A DNA stretch of 21,941 nucleotides, taken from contig CALLDA010000204.1 of NCBI GenBank assembly GCA_937998635.1, positions 1-21,941 of the forward strand. Direction: 5' to 3'. Shown here one piece after another: positions 15,249 through 21,941 of this stretch. Both the position numbers and the translations under genes were made by a program. The notes under the pieces were generated by a model. The model was not told the origin of the DNA, ran no database searches, and saw only the letters and a list, made by a program, of their open reading frames with translations. How positions within the stretch are numbered: position 1 is the stretch's first letter; every line of letters begins with the position of its first letter. Source of the stretch: an uncultured Pseudomonadales bacterium. Its GTDB lineage: Bacteria > Pseudomonadota > Gammaproteobacteria > Pseudomonadales > Porticoccaceae.

Positions 15249-17675
15249 TTACTGATAGGCTTCGTCGCCGCCAACATAGTCCGACAAATCAACACCCTCG
15301 CCGACTAACAGATCTTTGGAAGCAACAAATTTTGGCTTCATCAACCAGACTAGCAGCGGTACCACCACCAGGGCGATAACCATGTTGATCAACATCACCA
15401 TCACCAGCAACAGGCCCATATCAGCCAGGAATTTAAGCTCTGACATAAAGTACCAGGGCAATATGCCAATCAATACAATGGTCGCGGTAAAGAAGATGGC
15501 CTTGCCCGTGGTCGCCACTGAGCCGAGTATCGCCAGGCCATAATCTTCTTTTTCCTGATATTCCTCACAAATCCTGCTCAATAAGTAAATGCCGTAATCG
15601 ATACCGACACCGATACCAATCGCCGCAATGGGCAGGGTATTCACATCAAGACCAATACCCATATAAACCATCACCGCCGCTAAAAAGCAGTTGGACATAT
15701 TGACCGGTATCAGCAACAAAAACCCAGCGACAATAGACCGGTAAGCCCAGGAGCAGGTTATGAGGATAACGATATTGAGCGCCAACAGAATAATGTACTG
15801 ATATTTATCTACCGTATCGTTGATCGACTGTTGCAAGGCAATAGTGCCAGAGCCCAGGCGAATCCGGTATTTCTCGTGATCAATACCAATTTCATCCAGC
15901 GCACTACGAACCTGCTCCAGGGCATTATCAACCGTCTCTTGTTTGTTATCTTTGTACCACAGCGACACCGTACCGTTTTGCTGCACAAAATCGGTTACGT
16001 GGGAAAACGCTTTGGGGCTGGAACCAAACAGCACCGCGCCACCGGCAGCGGAAACTGCTGGGTCATTAAAATCCAGGGGCCCCCACTTGGGATTACCCCC
16101 ACTAAACAAGCGATTCGCTTCGGGCAGATAGTCAGCAAAGGACAAGGTAGCAACCGGGGGCACCTCATCGCTTTCTACCAAGCGCTGCAAAAGACCCATG
16201 TTATAAATAGTATTAGCCTGTTTTAAAAGACGCTCCTGCTCTTGCTCCTTCACCTCAAAGATAATTTCGAGGGTGTTCAAGCCGGGGAAGTGGCTATTGA
16301 TTTTACTCACCGCGACATTATATTCGGAGTCACTCCAAAGCAAATTACTGCCTTCCACCGGGTTACCAATTTTGATCTGCACCATCTTAAAAATGCTTAG
16401 TACAAACAAGACCGCAACGACTACTGTTGTAATACGTGCAGGCTTGCCATAGCTAACCCGCGATACGCGCTGCAACATGTGCTTTATCGCGCCATGGACA
16501 CCAAGGCTTTCGCCGTCAACACCGATGATCTGCTTAACATTTTTGGGTTCAGGCATAATTGCCAACAGTAGTGGCGTCAGAAATACACCGGCGGGAATCA
16601 GCGTTAGCGCCCAGAAACCACAAAATACGGCAAAACGCTCCATGGTGGGGATCGGCGCGATAGCAATCAAAAACAGGCCAACAGCGTCAGTGACAATACC
16701 CAGCACACCGGGGGCCATCATCACGCTCATAGTAATCTCGGCGGCTTTTCTCTTGTCTTTGACGTGGTACTGGATTTCATAAAAGCGCTCAATAAACTGA
16801 ACACAGTGACTGAAGGATCGCGCCACCAGCAATAATGGTACCACCATAATCAGCGGCTCAATCGGATCCCCGAGCCAGCCGACGAAGCCAAAGCCCCATA
16901 ACGCTGCTACTAGACTGCACACCAGTGGCACCACAACACCAACGATGTTACGCATATATAAAACCAGTGATAGCAGCAAAGCTATGCCGGTCACTGCAAA
17001 GATAAGCAGCATTTCTTTTTCGTAAAAATACACCCAGCCAGTGAGCATCGGCTGACCAGCCACATGAATTTCATGGGCGTCATCCTGATTTGCGGCGATA
17101 ATATTTTCCTGAATAAACTCGAAGATCGTCCCGTAGTCCATCAAACGCTCAATAAATGTCGCCTGAATGAGAGTGGCGGTACCGTCGCGAGAAATCAGGA
17201 AGTTCTGGCTGCCGGGAGATTTTTTCACCCGATCAATGAATTCTTCCATCTCATCCGGCGTTTGTGGTGCGTGATCACCCATAAGTGGCTGACTATCAAT
17301 ACCAAAAGGCGTGGCCTGAGCGTAACGGGCTTTCTCTGTACTGATAGAAAGAATCTGATCGTGGTCAACACCCGGCGTCAAATCGATCTCACGGGTCATA
17401 TCCCAGACTTTCTGCAAAGTCTCCGGATTATAAATATCACCGCCATCGGTCCGCTTGACCATTACCGTTACGGTCAAGGGGTTACCGAAATTGGGGTGAT
17501 CTAAATAGGTTTCAACGAAGGGATGACTTTTCGGAAGGAGGTCAGAAAAGATAGTTTTTAGTTCAGTTTTCATTGCCCCAAAAGCAAAGAAAACGGTTAT
17601 TGCGAACAGTACTAGCAGCGACAGCCACTGGTGGCGCATAACATATCTAGCTAAGCGATAACGTACAGTTTCCAA
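15249..17675 (-). CDS. RND/MMPL-superfamily transporter
   Basis: 808 aa, inner membrane. The layout is the two-fold RND plan: one helix (about residues 16-34), a large periplasmic loop, a group of helices from about 222 on, a second large loop, and a final group. The conserved motif GIGVGIDYGIYLLSR (about 685-700) carries the proton-relay type Asp. The matching place in the first half (LLLVARSFSHCVQF) lacks that Asp, as in related COG1033-type proteins. The start is TTG at 17675 with AGGGGG 6-7 nt upstream; no nearby ATG has a ribosome site. It probably moves hydrophobic compounds or lipids. It precedes the Ycf48-like gene, and a 259-nt gap separates it from the copper genes, so it may have its own promoter. 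Confidence 0.9.
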   Translation of the reverse strand: METVRYRLARYVMRHQWLSLLVLFAITVFFAFGAMKTELKTIFSDLLPKSHPFVETYLDHPNFGNPLTVTVMVKRTDGGDIYNPETLQKVWDMTREIDLTPGVDHDQILSISTEKARYAQATPFGIDSQPLMGDHAPQTPDEMEEFIDRVKKSPGSQNFLISRDGTATLIQATFIERLMDYGTIFEFIQENIIAANQDDAHEIHVAGQPMLTGWVYFYEKEMLLIFAVTGIALLLSLVLYMRNIVGVVVPLVCSLVAALWGFGFVGWLGDPIEPLIMVVPLLLVARSFSHCVQFIERFYEIQYHVKDKRKAAEITMSVMMAPGVLGIVTDAVGLFLIAIAPIPTMERFAVFCGFWALTLIPAGVFLTPLLLAIMPEPKNVKQIIGVDGESLGVHGAIKHMLQRVSRVSYGKPARITTVVVAVLFVLSIFKMVQIKIGNPVEGSNLLWSDSEYNVAVSKINSHFPGLNTLEIIFEVKEQEQERLLKQANTIYNMGLLQRLVESDEVPPVATLSFADYLPEANRLFSGGNPKWGPLDFNDPAVSAAGGAVLFGSSPKAFSHVTDFVQQNGTVSLWYKDNKQETVDNALEQVRSALDEIGIDHEKYRIRLGSGTIALQQSINDTVDKYQYIILLALNIVILITCSWAYRSIVAGFLLLIPVNMSNCFLAAVMVYMGIGLDVNTLPIAAIGIGVGIDYGIYLLSRICEEYQEKEDYGLAILGSVATTGKAIFFTATIVLIGILPWYFMSELKFLADMGLLLVMVMLINMVIALVVVPLLVWLMKPKFVASKDLLVGEGVDLSDYVGGDEAYQ

Positions 17676-17934
17676 GTCCAGCCCCCTGATATCTATTTTA
17701 TTGGTCGATCCCTAAAGCCGGCGAACTTTAGCATGACAAAAATAAGACATCTACAAAAATCAGGACTGGGCCTTAAAAAAGCCTTTAAATTCAATAGGTT
17801 TGTCAAGGTGTTGACGCATATCAAAAGCCGTTATTTTTGACTGGGCGGTTTAGCAAAAGGGTAACTTAGAACTAGATTGGTAGGTATTTGAGTAGTTTTT
17901 ATTTGGCCTGATGGGCTTATTTTATACCGGCAAC

Positions 17935-18690
17935 TCAATTTCGTCCCGACTGCTTCCTGTTGCCAAAAATGGCTACGGTAGTCAGGCAGGCAATAATAAA
18001 AAATAACAGCAAAGCGATACTATGCCATTGGGAAAAAATCAGTGGCTTGCGCTCAAAACCGGCAGAGACTCCAGGAATACTCCACAGGTCACCGCTACCT
18101 TTACCGACAATAAGCTGGGCCTTCATGCCCTTTTCCATATGCTGGGCAATATCGCAATGCACAAGATAAGTTCTATCATCGCTAGGTACGATAAACGTGC
18201 CAGTTTGGGTCTGACCACCTGCCGCCTCCATATGAAACATGCCCTGGTCATAAAGGTATTTTGGCAACCTGTGGATCATCCACTGATGACGCACATCATC
18301 TTCATTCTTAAACGTTACCGTAATGCGGCTACAGGGCTCGACCTTCCACTGGTGTTCATTAAAACCAAACGTGGTGCCCGCATAAGGTTTTGCATAATCG
18401 GTACCGGCGATGACCTTGATTTCATATTCACCGCTAATTTCTGCACAGTCTTCCGGTAGTTTATCGAGGTTCTGATTCATCACCATGCCGGTAGCATCCA
18501 TCACCATGTTGTGATCCATACCCTGATGCATGCTGTGATCCATCGCTTCATGCATGCTGTGATCCATGCCTTTTTCAGGTTCTTTCTCAGCGGACTGAGC
18601 CATCACGGGCATGCTTAGCAAACTCACCAACGCGCAGGTAAATACGCCATAAACCAGGCTGATCACGCGCCTGGCCTTAGTCTTTGCCAT
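17935..18690 (-). CDS. Membrane-anchored, Met/His-rich cupredoxin
   Basis: 251 aa from the ATG at 18690, which has AGGGAA 6 nt upstream and overlaps the end of the multicopper oxidase gene by 14 nt. A signal peptide (about residues 1-31) is followed by a Met/His-rich region with repeats MDHSMHEA, MDHSMHQG and MDHNMV, typical of copper-binding periplasmic proteins. The cupredoxin domain (about 85-200) shows a type 1 copper pattern: His in DVRHQWMIH, then Cys and His in VHCDIAQHMEKGM, with the final Met as axial ligand. A transmembrane helix follows near the C-terminus (about 220-240). It probably accepts or passes electrons, or stores copper, for the adjacent oxidase or the monooxygenase. The partner is inferred from position only. 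Confidence 0.85.
   Translation of the reverse strand: MAKTKARRVISLVYGVFTCALVSLLSMPVMAQSAEKEPEKGMDHSMHEAMDHSMHQGMDHNMVMDATGMVMNQNLDKLPEDCAEISGEYEIKVIAGTDYAKPYAGTTFGFNEHQWKVEPCSRITVTFKNEDDVRHQWMIHRLPKYLYDQGMFHMEAAGGQTQTGTFIVPSDDRTYLVHCDIAQHMEKGMKAQLIVGKGSGDLWSIPGVSAGFERKPLIFSQWHSIALLLFFIIACLTTVAIFGNRKQSGRN
18496..18567 (-). repeat. Tandem Met/His copper-binding repeats inside the cupredoxin
   Basis: 24 codons with the 8-residue units MDHSMHEA, MDHSMHQG and MDHNMVMD. The DNA is also repeated (CATGCTGTGATCCAT occurs twice), which suggests slippage expansion. Confidence 0.75.
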
Positions 18691-20356
18691 GTCGCTTCCC
18701 TGGATAAAACCAAACAATAATTAAGCCCATAAAAATACCGGCCAGAACCACCAGAGCGATGATTCGCAGACCAAACCCACTGGCCTCTTCGACGCCAGGC
18801 AATAATGTTGTATCGCTATTGCGGCGATCATAAAACCCTGGTGTCAGGTAATTAGTCCAATCTAAGCCGAAAGTCATCGGCCAGCCGTTATCCTGTAAAT
18901 ACCGCTCATAGACAATGGCACTGACATTGCCACCCGGGCCGAAGCCATTGGTAACGACACCTTTCTCTTCGTGATCATGCAGTAGCCAGACACCTTCACC
19001 ATAACTGTGCAGGCCATCATCTACTGTCGATAGCTCTAGATCGACCCGTTGGGCAGAAGCAATCCACACCACATCGCGGGTGACCCGAACCGGCTCCGGG
19101 TATTCAACACCATCGTGATGGCTGATAGTGACTTTGTGGCCGTGGGTATGAATGGCAACACCGGCGCTACCGCCATTAACAACGCGCAGCTTTACCAGCT
19201 CGTCGGGTGCTGTAACGATCAGCGAATCGCGGGCTGTATAGGGGAAGGATCGGCCGTTCAAGGTATGGTAATCGGGATCAGCCTTACCGATATCGTATTC
19301 TCGGTGAATCTTTTGGGTAATCACCCGGGGGTCATTGTCGCCCTGAATGGCCGCGCCCAACTCTTCATCAATATCCTGATAATGCAAATCGTATTCGCGG
19401 TCATATTTTTCCTTCACCGCGACGGAACTATGCCTGACCAGGCCATCACCGATATTCATGGTTTGCACCCAGTTGTTGGGACGGTTTTCTTCAATCACAA
19501 ACAGACCGTTCAAACCCATTAAAATATGCGCCTGCACCTCGACATGGCAGTGGTAAAACATGGTTCCCGCCTGGCGAGGCTGCATTTCATAGGTACGCTG
19601 CTTACCCGGCATCACCGGTTTCTCGCTGGTGACGGGCACACCGTCATTGCCCTCCCCATCAGCGGTAAGGAAAGGATGATCGACCCCGTGAAAGTGAATG
19701 GTATGGGGCATGTAATGGGTATTTTCCAGAGTCACCTTGACGTGATCACCCTGCTCTACCCGAATCGCAGGAGAAGGCAATCTCAGGCCAGGTTGTGCCA
19801 CTAAAGATTCAAAATTCTCAGTGGACATGCCCAGGGATTTCGGCGCGAACACCCACAGCCCAGGCTTGATGCCGGGCGCTATAGAATATTGCACCACCGG
19901 TTCGTTGATATCCGGCGAGCCACCGTTAAGCTCAAACACTTCAAGACGAATATGTATTTCATCAGGATCACCGTCACCATCAAGATCACGCCCTTTGACC
20001 ACCGCATCCGGGGACAATTTGGCGTCCATCAAGGTCATATGACCGACGTTGTTGGTACCTTTGACGAAAGCCGCTACAGCGTGGGGGTTATCCGCCAGGC
20101 AATTGGGTGATTGACCAATCTCCACGCCCGCAATGGACTGGGCCTTGCGCCAACCTTTAATATCGGGAGGGCAAGCTTCTTCAGCATCTTCGGAGGGGAC
20201 GGCCGGTCTAGTCGACAACGGTGTTTGATAGCCACTCGCACCAAAGGTGTCGTCATACCAAACCCGCCAATCTCGCGGGTACCATTGCCAGGGGATAAGT
20301 ACAAACACCACGGCAACAAGGCTTAGTAGTAGCAGTGCTCGATAGAGAGGTTTCAA
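18677..20356 (-). CDS. Membrane-anchored multicopper oxidase
   Basis: 559 aa. An N-terminal helix (about 5-22) and a C-terminal helix (about 530-550) place the catalytic part in the periplasm. The copper motifs are HTIHFHG (218-224), YHCHVEVQAHILMGL (268-282, containing the type 1 Cys270), IHTHGHK (402-408) and LLHDHEEKG (458-466). Together they can form one type 1 site and the type 2/3 cluster of a two-domain multicopper oxidase. The first ~195 residues lack these motifs and carry a calcium-loop-like DLDGDGDPDE (124-133). The start seems to be TTG at 20356: a stop lies just upstream and the next Met is far inside. The ribosome site is weak. Nitrite-, laccase- and cuprous-oxidase-like roles are all possible; the context suggests work with the copper monooxygenase. 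Confidence 0.88.
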   Translation of the reverse strand: MKPLYRALLLLSLVAVVFVLIPWQWYPRDWRVWYDDTFGASGYQTPLSTRPAVPSEDAEEACPPDIKGWRKAQSIAGVEIGQSPNCLADNPHAVAAFVKGTNNVGHMTLMDAKLSPDAVVKGRDLDGDGDPDEIHIRLEVFELNGGSPDINEPVVQYSIAPGIKPGLWVFAPKSLGMSTENFESLVAQPGLRLPSPAIRVEQGDHVKVTLENTHYMPHTIHFHGVDHPFLTADGEGNDGVPVTSEKPVMPGKQRTYEMQPRQAGTMFYHCHVEVQAHILMGLNGLFVIEENRPNNWVQTMNIGDGLVRHSSVAVKEKYDREYDLHYQDIDEELGAAIQGDNDPRVITQKIHREYDIGKADPDYHTLNGRSFPYTARDSLIVTAPDELVKLRVVNGGSAGVAIHTHGHKVTISHHDGVEYPEPVRVTRDVVWIASAQRVDLELSTVDDGLHSYGEGVWLLHDHEEKGVVTNGFGPGGNVSAIVYERYLQDNGWPMTFGLDWTNYLTPGFYDRRNSDTTLLPGVEEASGFGLRIIALVVLAGIFMGLIIVWFYPGKRHGKD

Positions 20357-20389
20357 AGGTTTGTACTATTCAGTTTCAGCCGATGCAAA

Positions 20390-21064
20390 TTAGCTGGCCT
20401 GGTTTTCTTCAGTAGACTTGTTTCGCCCGGATTTGTTTTGACCCGGTTGAAAGATATGGCCTCTACCCGCGGCATAGATAAACACACCGCAGCCAATAAA
20501 CAGCATTAAGAAATACTTGGTGTACTGCCAGTAGTCGACTTTACCCACACTAAAAGGAAATACCGAGGTGTACTTTAAACCGGTTTCAAGGTGGTGAGCG
20601 TTTACAATACCTATGTAGCCGCCTTCCTGAGTGAAATCATAGCGAACGTTCAAAATCCCTTTCTGATATAGCTGTGGCTCCTGATAAAAGATACTCGCAG
20701 CTTCGATAGCTTCGTCACCCCCCAGGTCGCCAAAGGTTGCCGTCACACCAATATCATTGACATCGCGGATAATACGAAAATCCAATTCCATAGCCCGCAG
20801 CTCATCACTGATAAAATCGATGACAAAAATGCTTTCAGTGGCGACCGGGATATCTTCACAAAATTCCTGGGTAGCCCGTTCTTTTGGTAGATAACCGGTG
20901 AAATGCGCCTTGTATCGATCAATATTGATCAGGCAAACATCGTCTTCTATGGACACCCCACCGTGGGCAAACACGGTGGCGCTACCCAAAGCCGCCCATA
21001 ACAAAGTAAGGCAGGAGGCGAAAACCCTTATAAAAGGGCTCGTTATTGCAGGTACGCGTATCAT
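20390..21064 (-). CDS. Secreted, C-terminally anchored protein of a copper monooxygenase cluster; function unknown
   Basis: 224 aa, ATG at 21064. A signal peptide ends SATVFA, so the predicted mature protein begins H34-G-G. A soluble periplasmic part of about 145 residues follows, with two Cys (C44, C69) that could pair and His at 54, 157 and 158. A transmembrane helix (about 183-200) and a short polar tail complete it. I do not recognise a named family with certainty. The topology is like the PmoD/AmoD accessory proteins, but the Cys spacing does not suggest a CuA site. A histidine at the mature N-terminus is shared with PmoB, CopC and LPMOs, where it binds copper. It lies 86 nt after the pmoB-like gene and 33 nt before the oxidase gene. 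Confidence 0.75.
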   Translation of the reverse strand: MIRVPAITSPFIRVFASCLTLLWAALGSATVFAHGGVSIEDDVCLINIDRYKAHFTGYLPKERATQEFCEDIPVATESIFVIDFISDELRAMELDFRIIRDVNDIGVTATFGDLGGDEAIEAASIFYQEPQLYQKGILNVRYDFTQEGGYIGIVNAHHLETGLKYTSVFPFSVGKVDYWQYTKYFLMLFIGCGVFIYAAGRGHIFQPGQNKSGRNKSTEENQAS

Positions 21065-21150
21065 TTAATTAACTCAGCCTGTTATTTTTCTAGCTTTGCG
21101 GTTATATCGTTCACAGAGCCATACTGGCATTCATGGCGTCATGCTGGCGG

Positions 21151-21941
21151 TCAAAAGAACTCCGGCAGCACGGCCCCGCCAACTTCCTGATAATAGCGAG
21201 TGCCCGCATCGTCGTAATAGAAAATCAGGCCCGCAAAACGACTATCCGGGTCGTGGATAAGACCGGTCATACGGTATTTTTCCCAGAGGGCATCGGAGGC
21301 TACCAGATCAACATCAAGCGACTGACCCGGTGCAATCGTTTCGACCGACACAGTAAGACCATCGCGCGAAATCATTTCTTCGCCTTCATAAGTCTCGCCC
21401 TCGCCGACTTTGGCGTTCATGAAGCGGATATTCGCGGTTAAAAACTCCGCTATCCGAATCGGGCTGGAGCCATTATTGGTCATATTCATTCGCATGGTCA
21501 AACTTCGACCAGCTAACTCATAGGTGGCATGATCCACCACCACCTCAAGATCACCTGAAGGTATCTCAATCGGTTCTACGTCCACCAGGCCCGTCTGAAG
21601 GGGGATGGTGATCGGATATTTGTTTTCCGCCCAGAGATAACCCGTCAATATCAGCGCCAGCGTCAAAGTAAAAAATATACTGCTGACAACAAAATCATTT
21701 TTGGTCATTATTTCATTAGCCCGATCCTGCCCCAGGGCCCGAATCCGAATAAAACGCGGTATAAACAACTCCTTTTTGGTGGCCAGCCAGTAGACGAGAT
21801 AGGCGACACCCATAACAATCCATACTACGTGCCAAAAATAGACCCCGCCAAAACCACTTAAGCCGTAGGTTTCAAGATCGATAGTATCGCCAGGAAGCGT
21901 AGTAACTTCATTAACAAAAGGTTCTCCACTGTCATTATCTG
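21151..21941 (-). CDS. Copper membrane monooxygenase subunit B (PmoB/AmoB-like), C-terminal part
   Basis: The frame is open at the right edge; 262 residues remain. They match the second half of PmoB/AmoB: GDTIDLETYGL before a helix (VYFWHVVWIVMGVAYLVYW), a second helix (SSIFFTLTLALILTGYLWA), then the C-terminal cupredoxin-like domain. That domain carries the family signatures MTNNGSSPIRIAEFLTANIRF, IHDPDSRFAGLIFYYDD and EVGGAVLP at the end. In the intact protein the N-terminal domain holds the copper ligands, and this part lies beyond the edge. The enzyme family oxidises methane, ammonia or short hydrocarbons in the inner membrane. Subunits C and A are expected upstream (to the right). The substrate cannot be told from this part. 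Confidence 0.92.
   Translation of the reverse strand, partial: DNDSGEPFVNEVTTLPGDTIDLETYGLSGFGGVYFWHVVWIVMGVAYLVYWLATKKELFIPRFIRIRALGQDRANEIMTKNDFVVSSIFFTLTLALILTGYLWAENKYPITIPLQTGLVDVEPIEIPSGDLEVVVDHATYELAGRSLTMRMNMTNNGSSPIRIAEFLTANIRFMNAKVGEGETYEGEEMISRDGLTVSVETIAPGQSLDVDLVASDALWEKYRMTGLIHDPDSRFAGLIFYYDDAGTRYYQEVGGAVLPEFF

Noticed and set aside
17712..17731. CTAAAG/CTTTAG inverted repeat upstream of the MMPL gene
   Set aside because: The stem is only 6 bp and there is no supporting context; it is easily chance.
17801..17806. TTGACA on the minus strand upstream of the MMPL gene as a sigma70 promoter
   Set aside because: No acceptable -10 box is found 16-18 nt downstream.
20390..21064. Calling the 224-aa protein PmoD/AmoD
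   Set aside because: The topology is similar, but the two mature cysteines are 25 residues apart and the Met/Cys pattern of the PmoD copper site is not visible.
21151..21941. Naming the monooxygenase pmoB or amoB outright
   Set aside because: Only the C-terminal half of subunit B is present. Substrate class is assigned from subunit A or full-length trees, which lie outside the window.
1..21941. CRISPR arrays, tRNA or rRNA genes, prophage genes
   Set aside because: None seen: no regularly spaced repeats with unique spacers, no cloverleaf-like or rRNA sequence, and no phage structural or integrase motifs.

Overview
The window looks like a marine-type gammaproteobacterium. The evidence is the gene order recN | grpE-dnaK-dnaJ-dapB-carA-carB-greA, the carAB-greA linkage known from Pseudomonas, and a hydrocarbon or ammonia type copper monooxygenase cluster. 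A Cellvibrionales/Halieaceae-like host is my best guess, but that is inference from gene content, not a phylogeny. Several genes appear to use TTG or GTG starts.

Left part (1-12640), chromosomal core. recN (DNA repair, partial) is divergent from the heat-shock genes grpE, dnaK and dnaJ. grpE and dnaK each have a sigma32-type promoter with the same 13-nt spacing. Next come dapB (lysine/peptidoglycan) and carA-carB-greA (carbamoyl phosphate synthesis plus the transcript-cleavage factor). carA has a long leader with a terminator hairpin and probably starts at TTG. A degenerate 20-bp tandem repeat fills the carA-carB junction. A carboxymuconolactone-decarboxylase-like protein and an enoyl-CoA hydratase-family protein follow, ending at a strong bidirectional terminator.

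Middle (12690-14110), a scar. It holds the 3' end of an outer-membrane beta-barrel gene (probably DUF1302-like) on the minus strand, a dead 0.9-kb IS30-family element with recognisable inverted ends, and about 290 bp of degenerate DNA.

Right part (14110-21941), all minus strand, an accessory region read right to left. It contains the C-terminal half of a PmoB/AmoB-type subunit of a copper membrane monooxygenase (cut by the window edge), a secreted and anchored 224-aa protein whose predicted mature N-terminus is histidine, a membrane-anchored multicopper oxidase, an overlapping Met/His-rich cupredoxin, and then an RND/MMPL transporter and a Ycf48-like secreted beta-propeller. Copper-dependent oxidation of a small substrate, with periplasmic copper handling or electron-transfer proteins and an envelope transport system, is the likely theme. 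The outer-membrane partner of the transporter appears to have been destroyed by the IS-associated rearrangement. The monooxygenase cluster and its unusual copper proteins are the most interesting part of the window.
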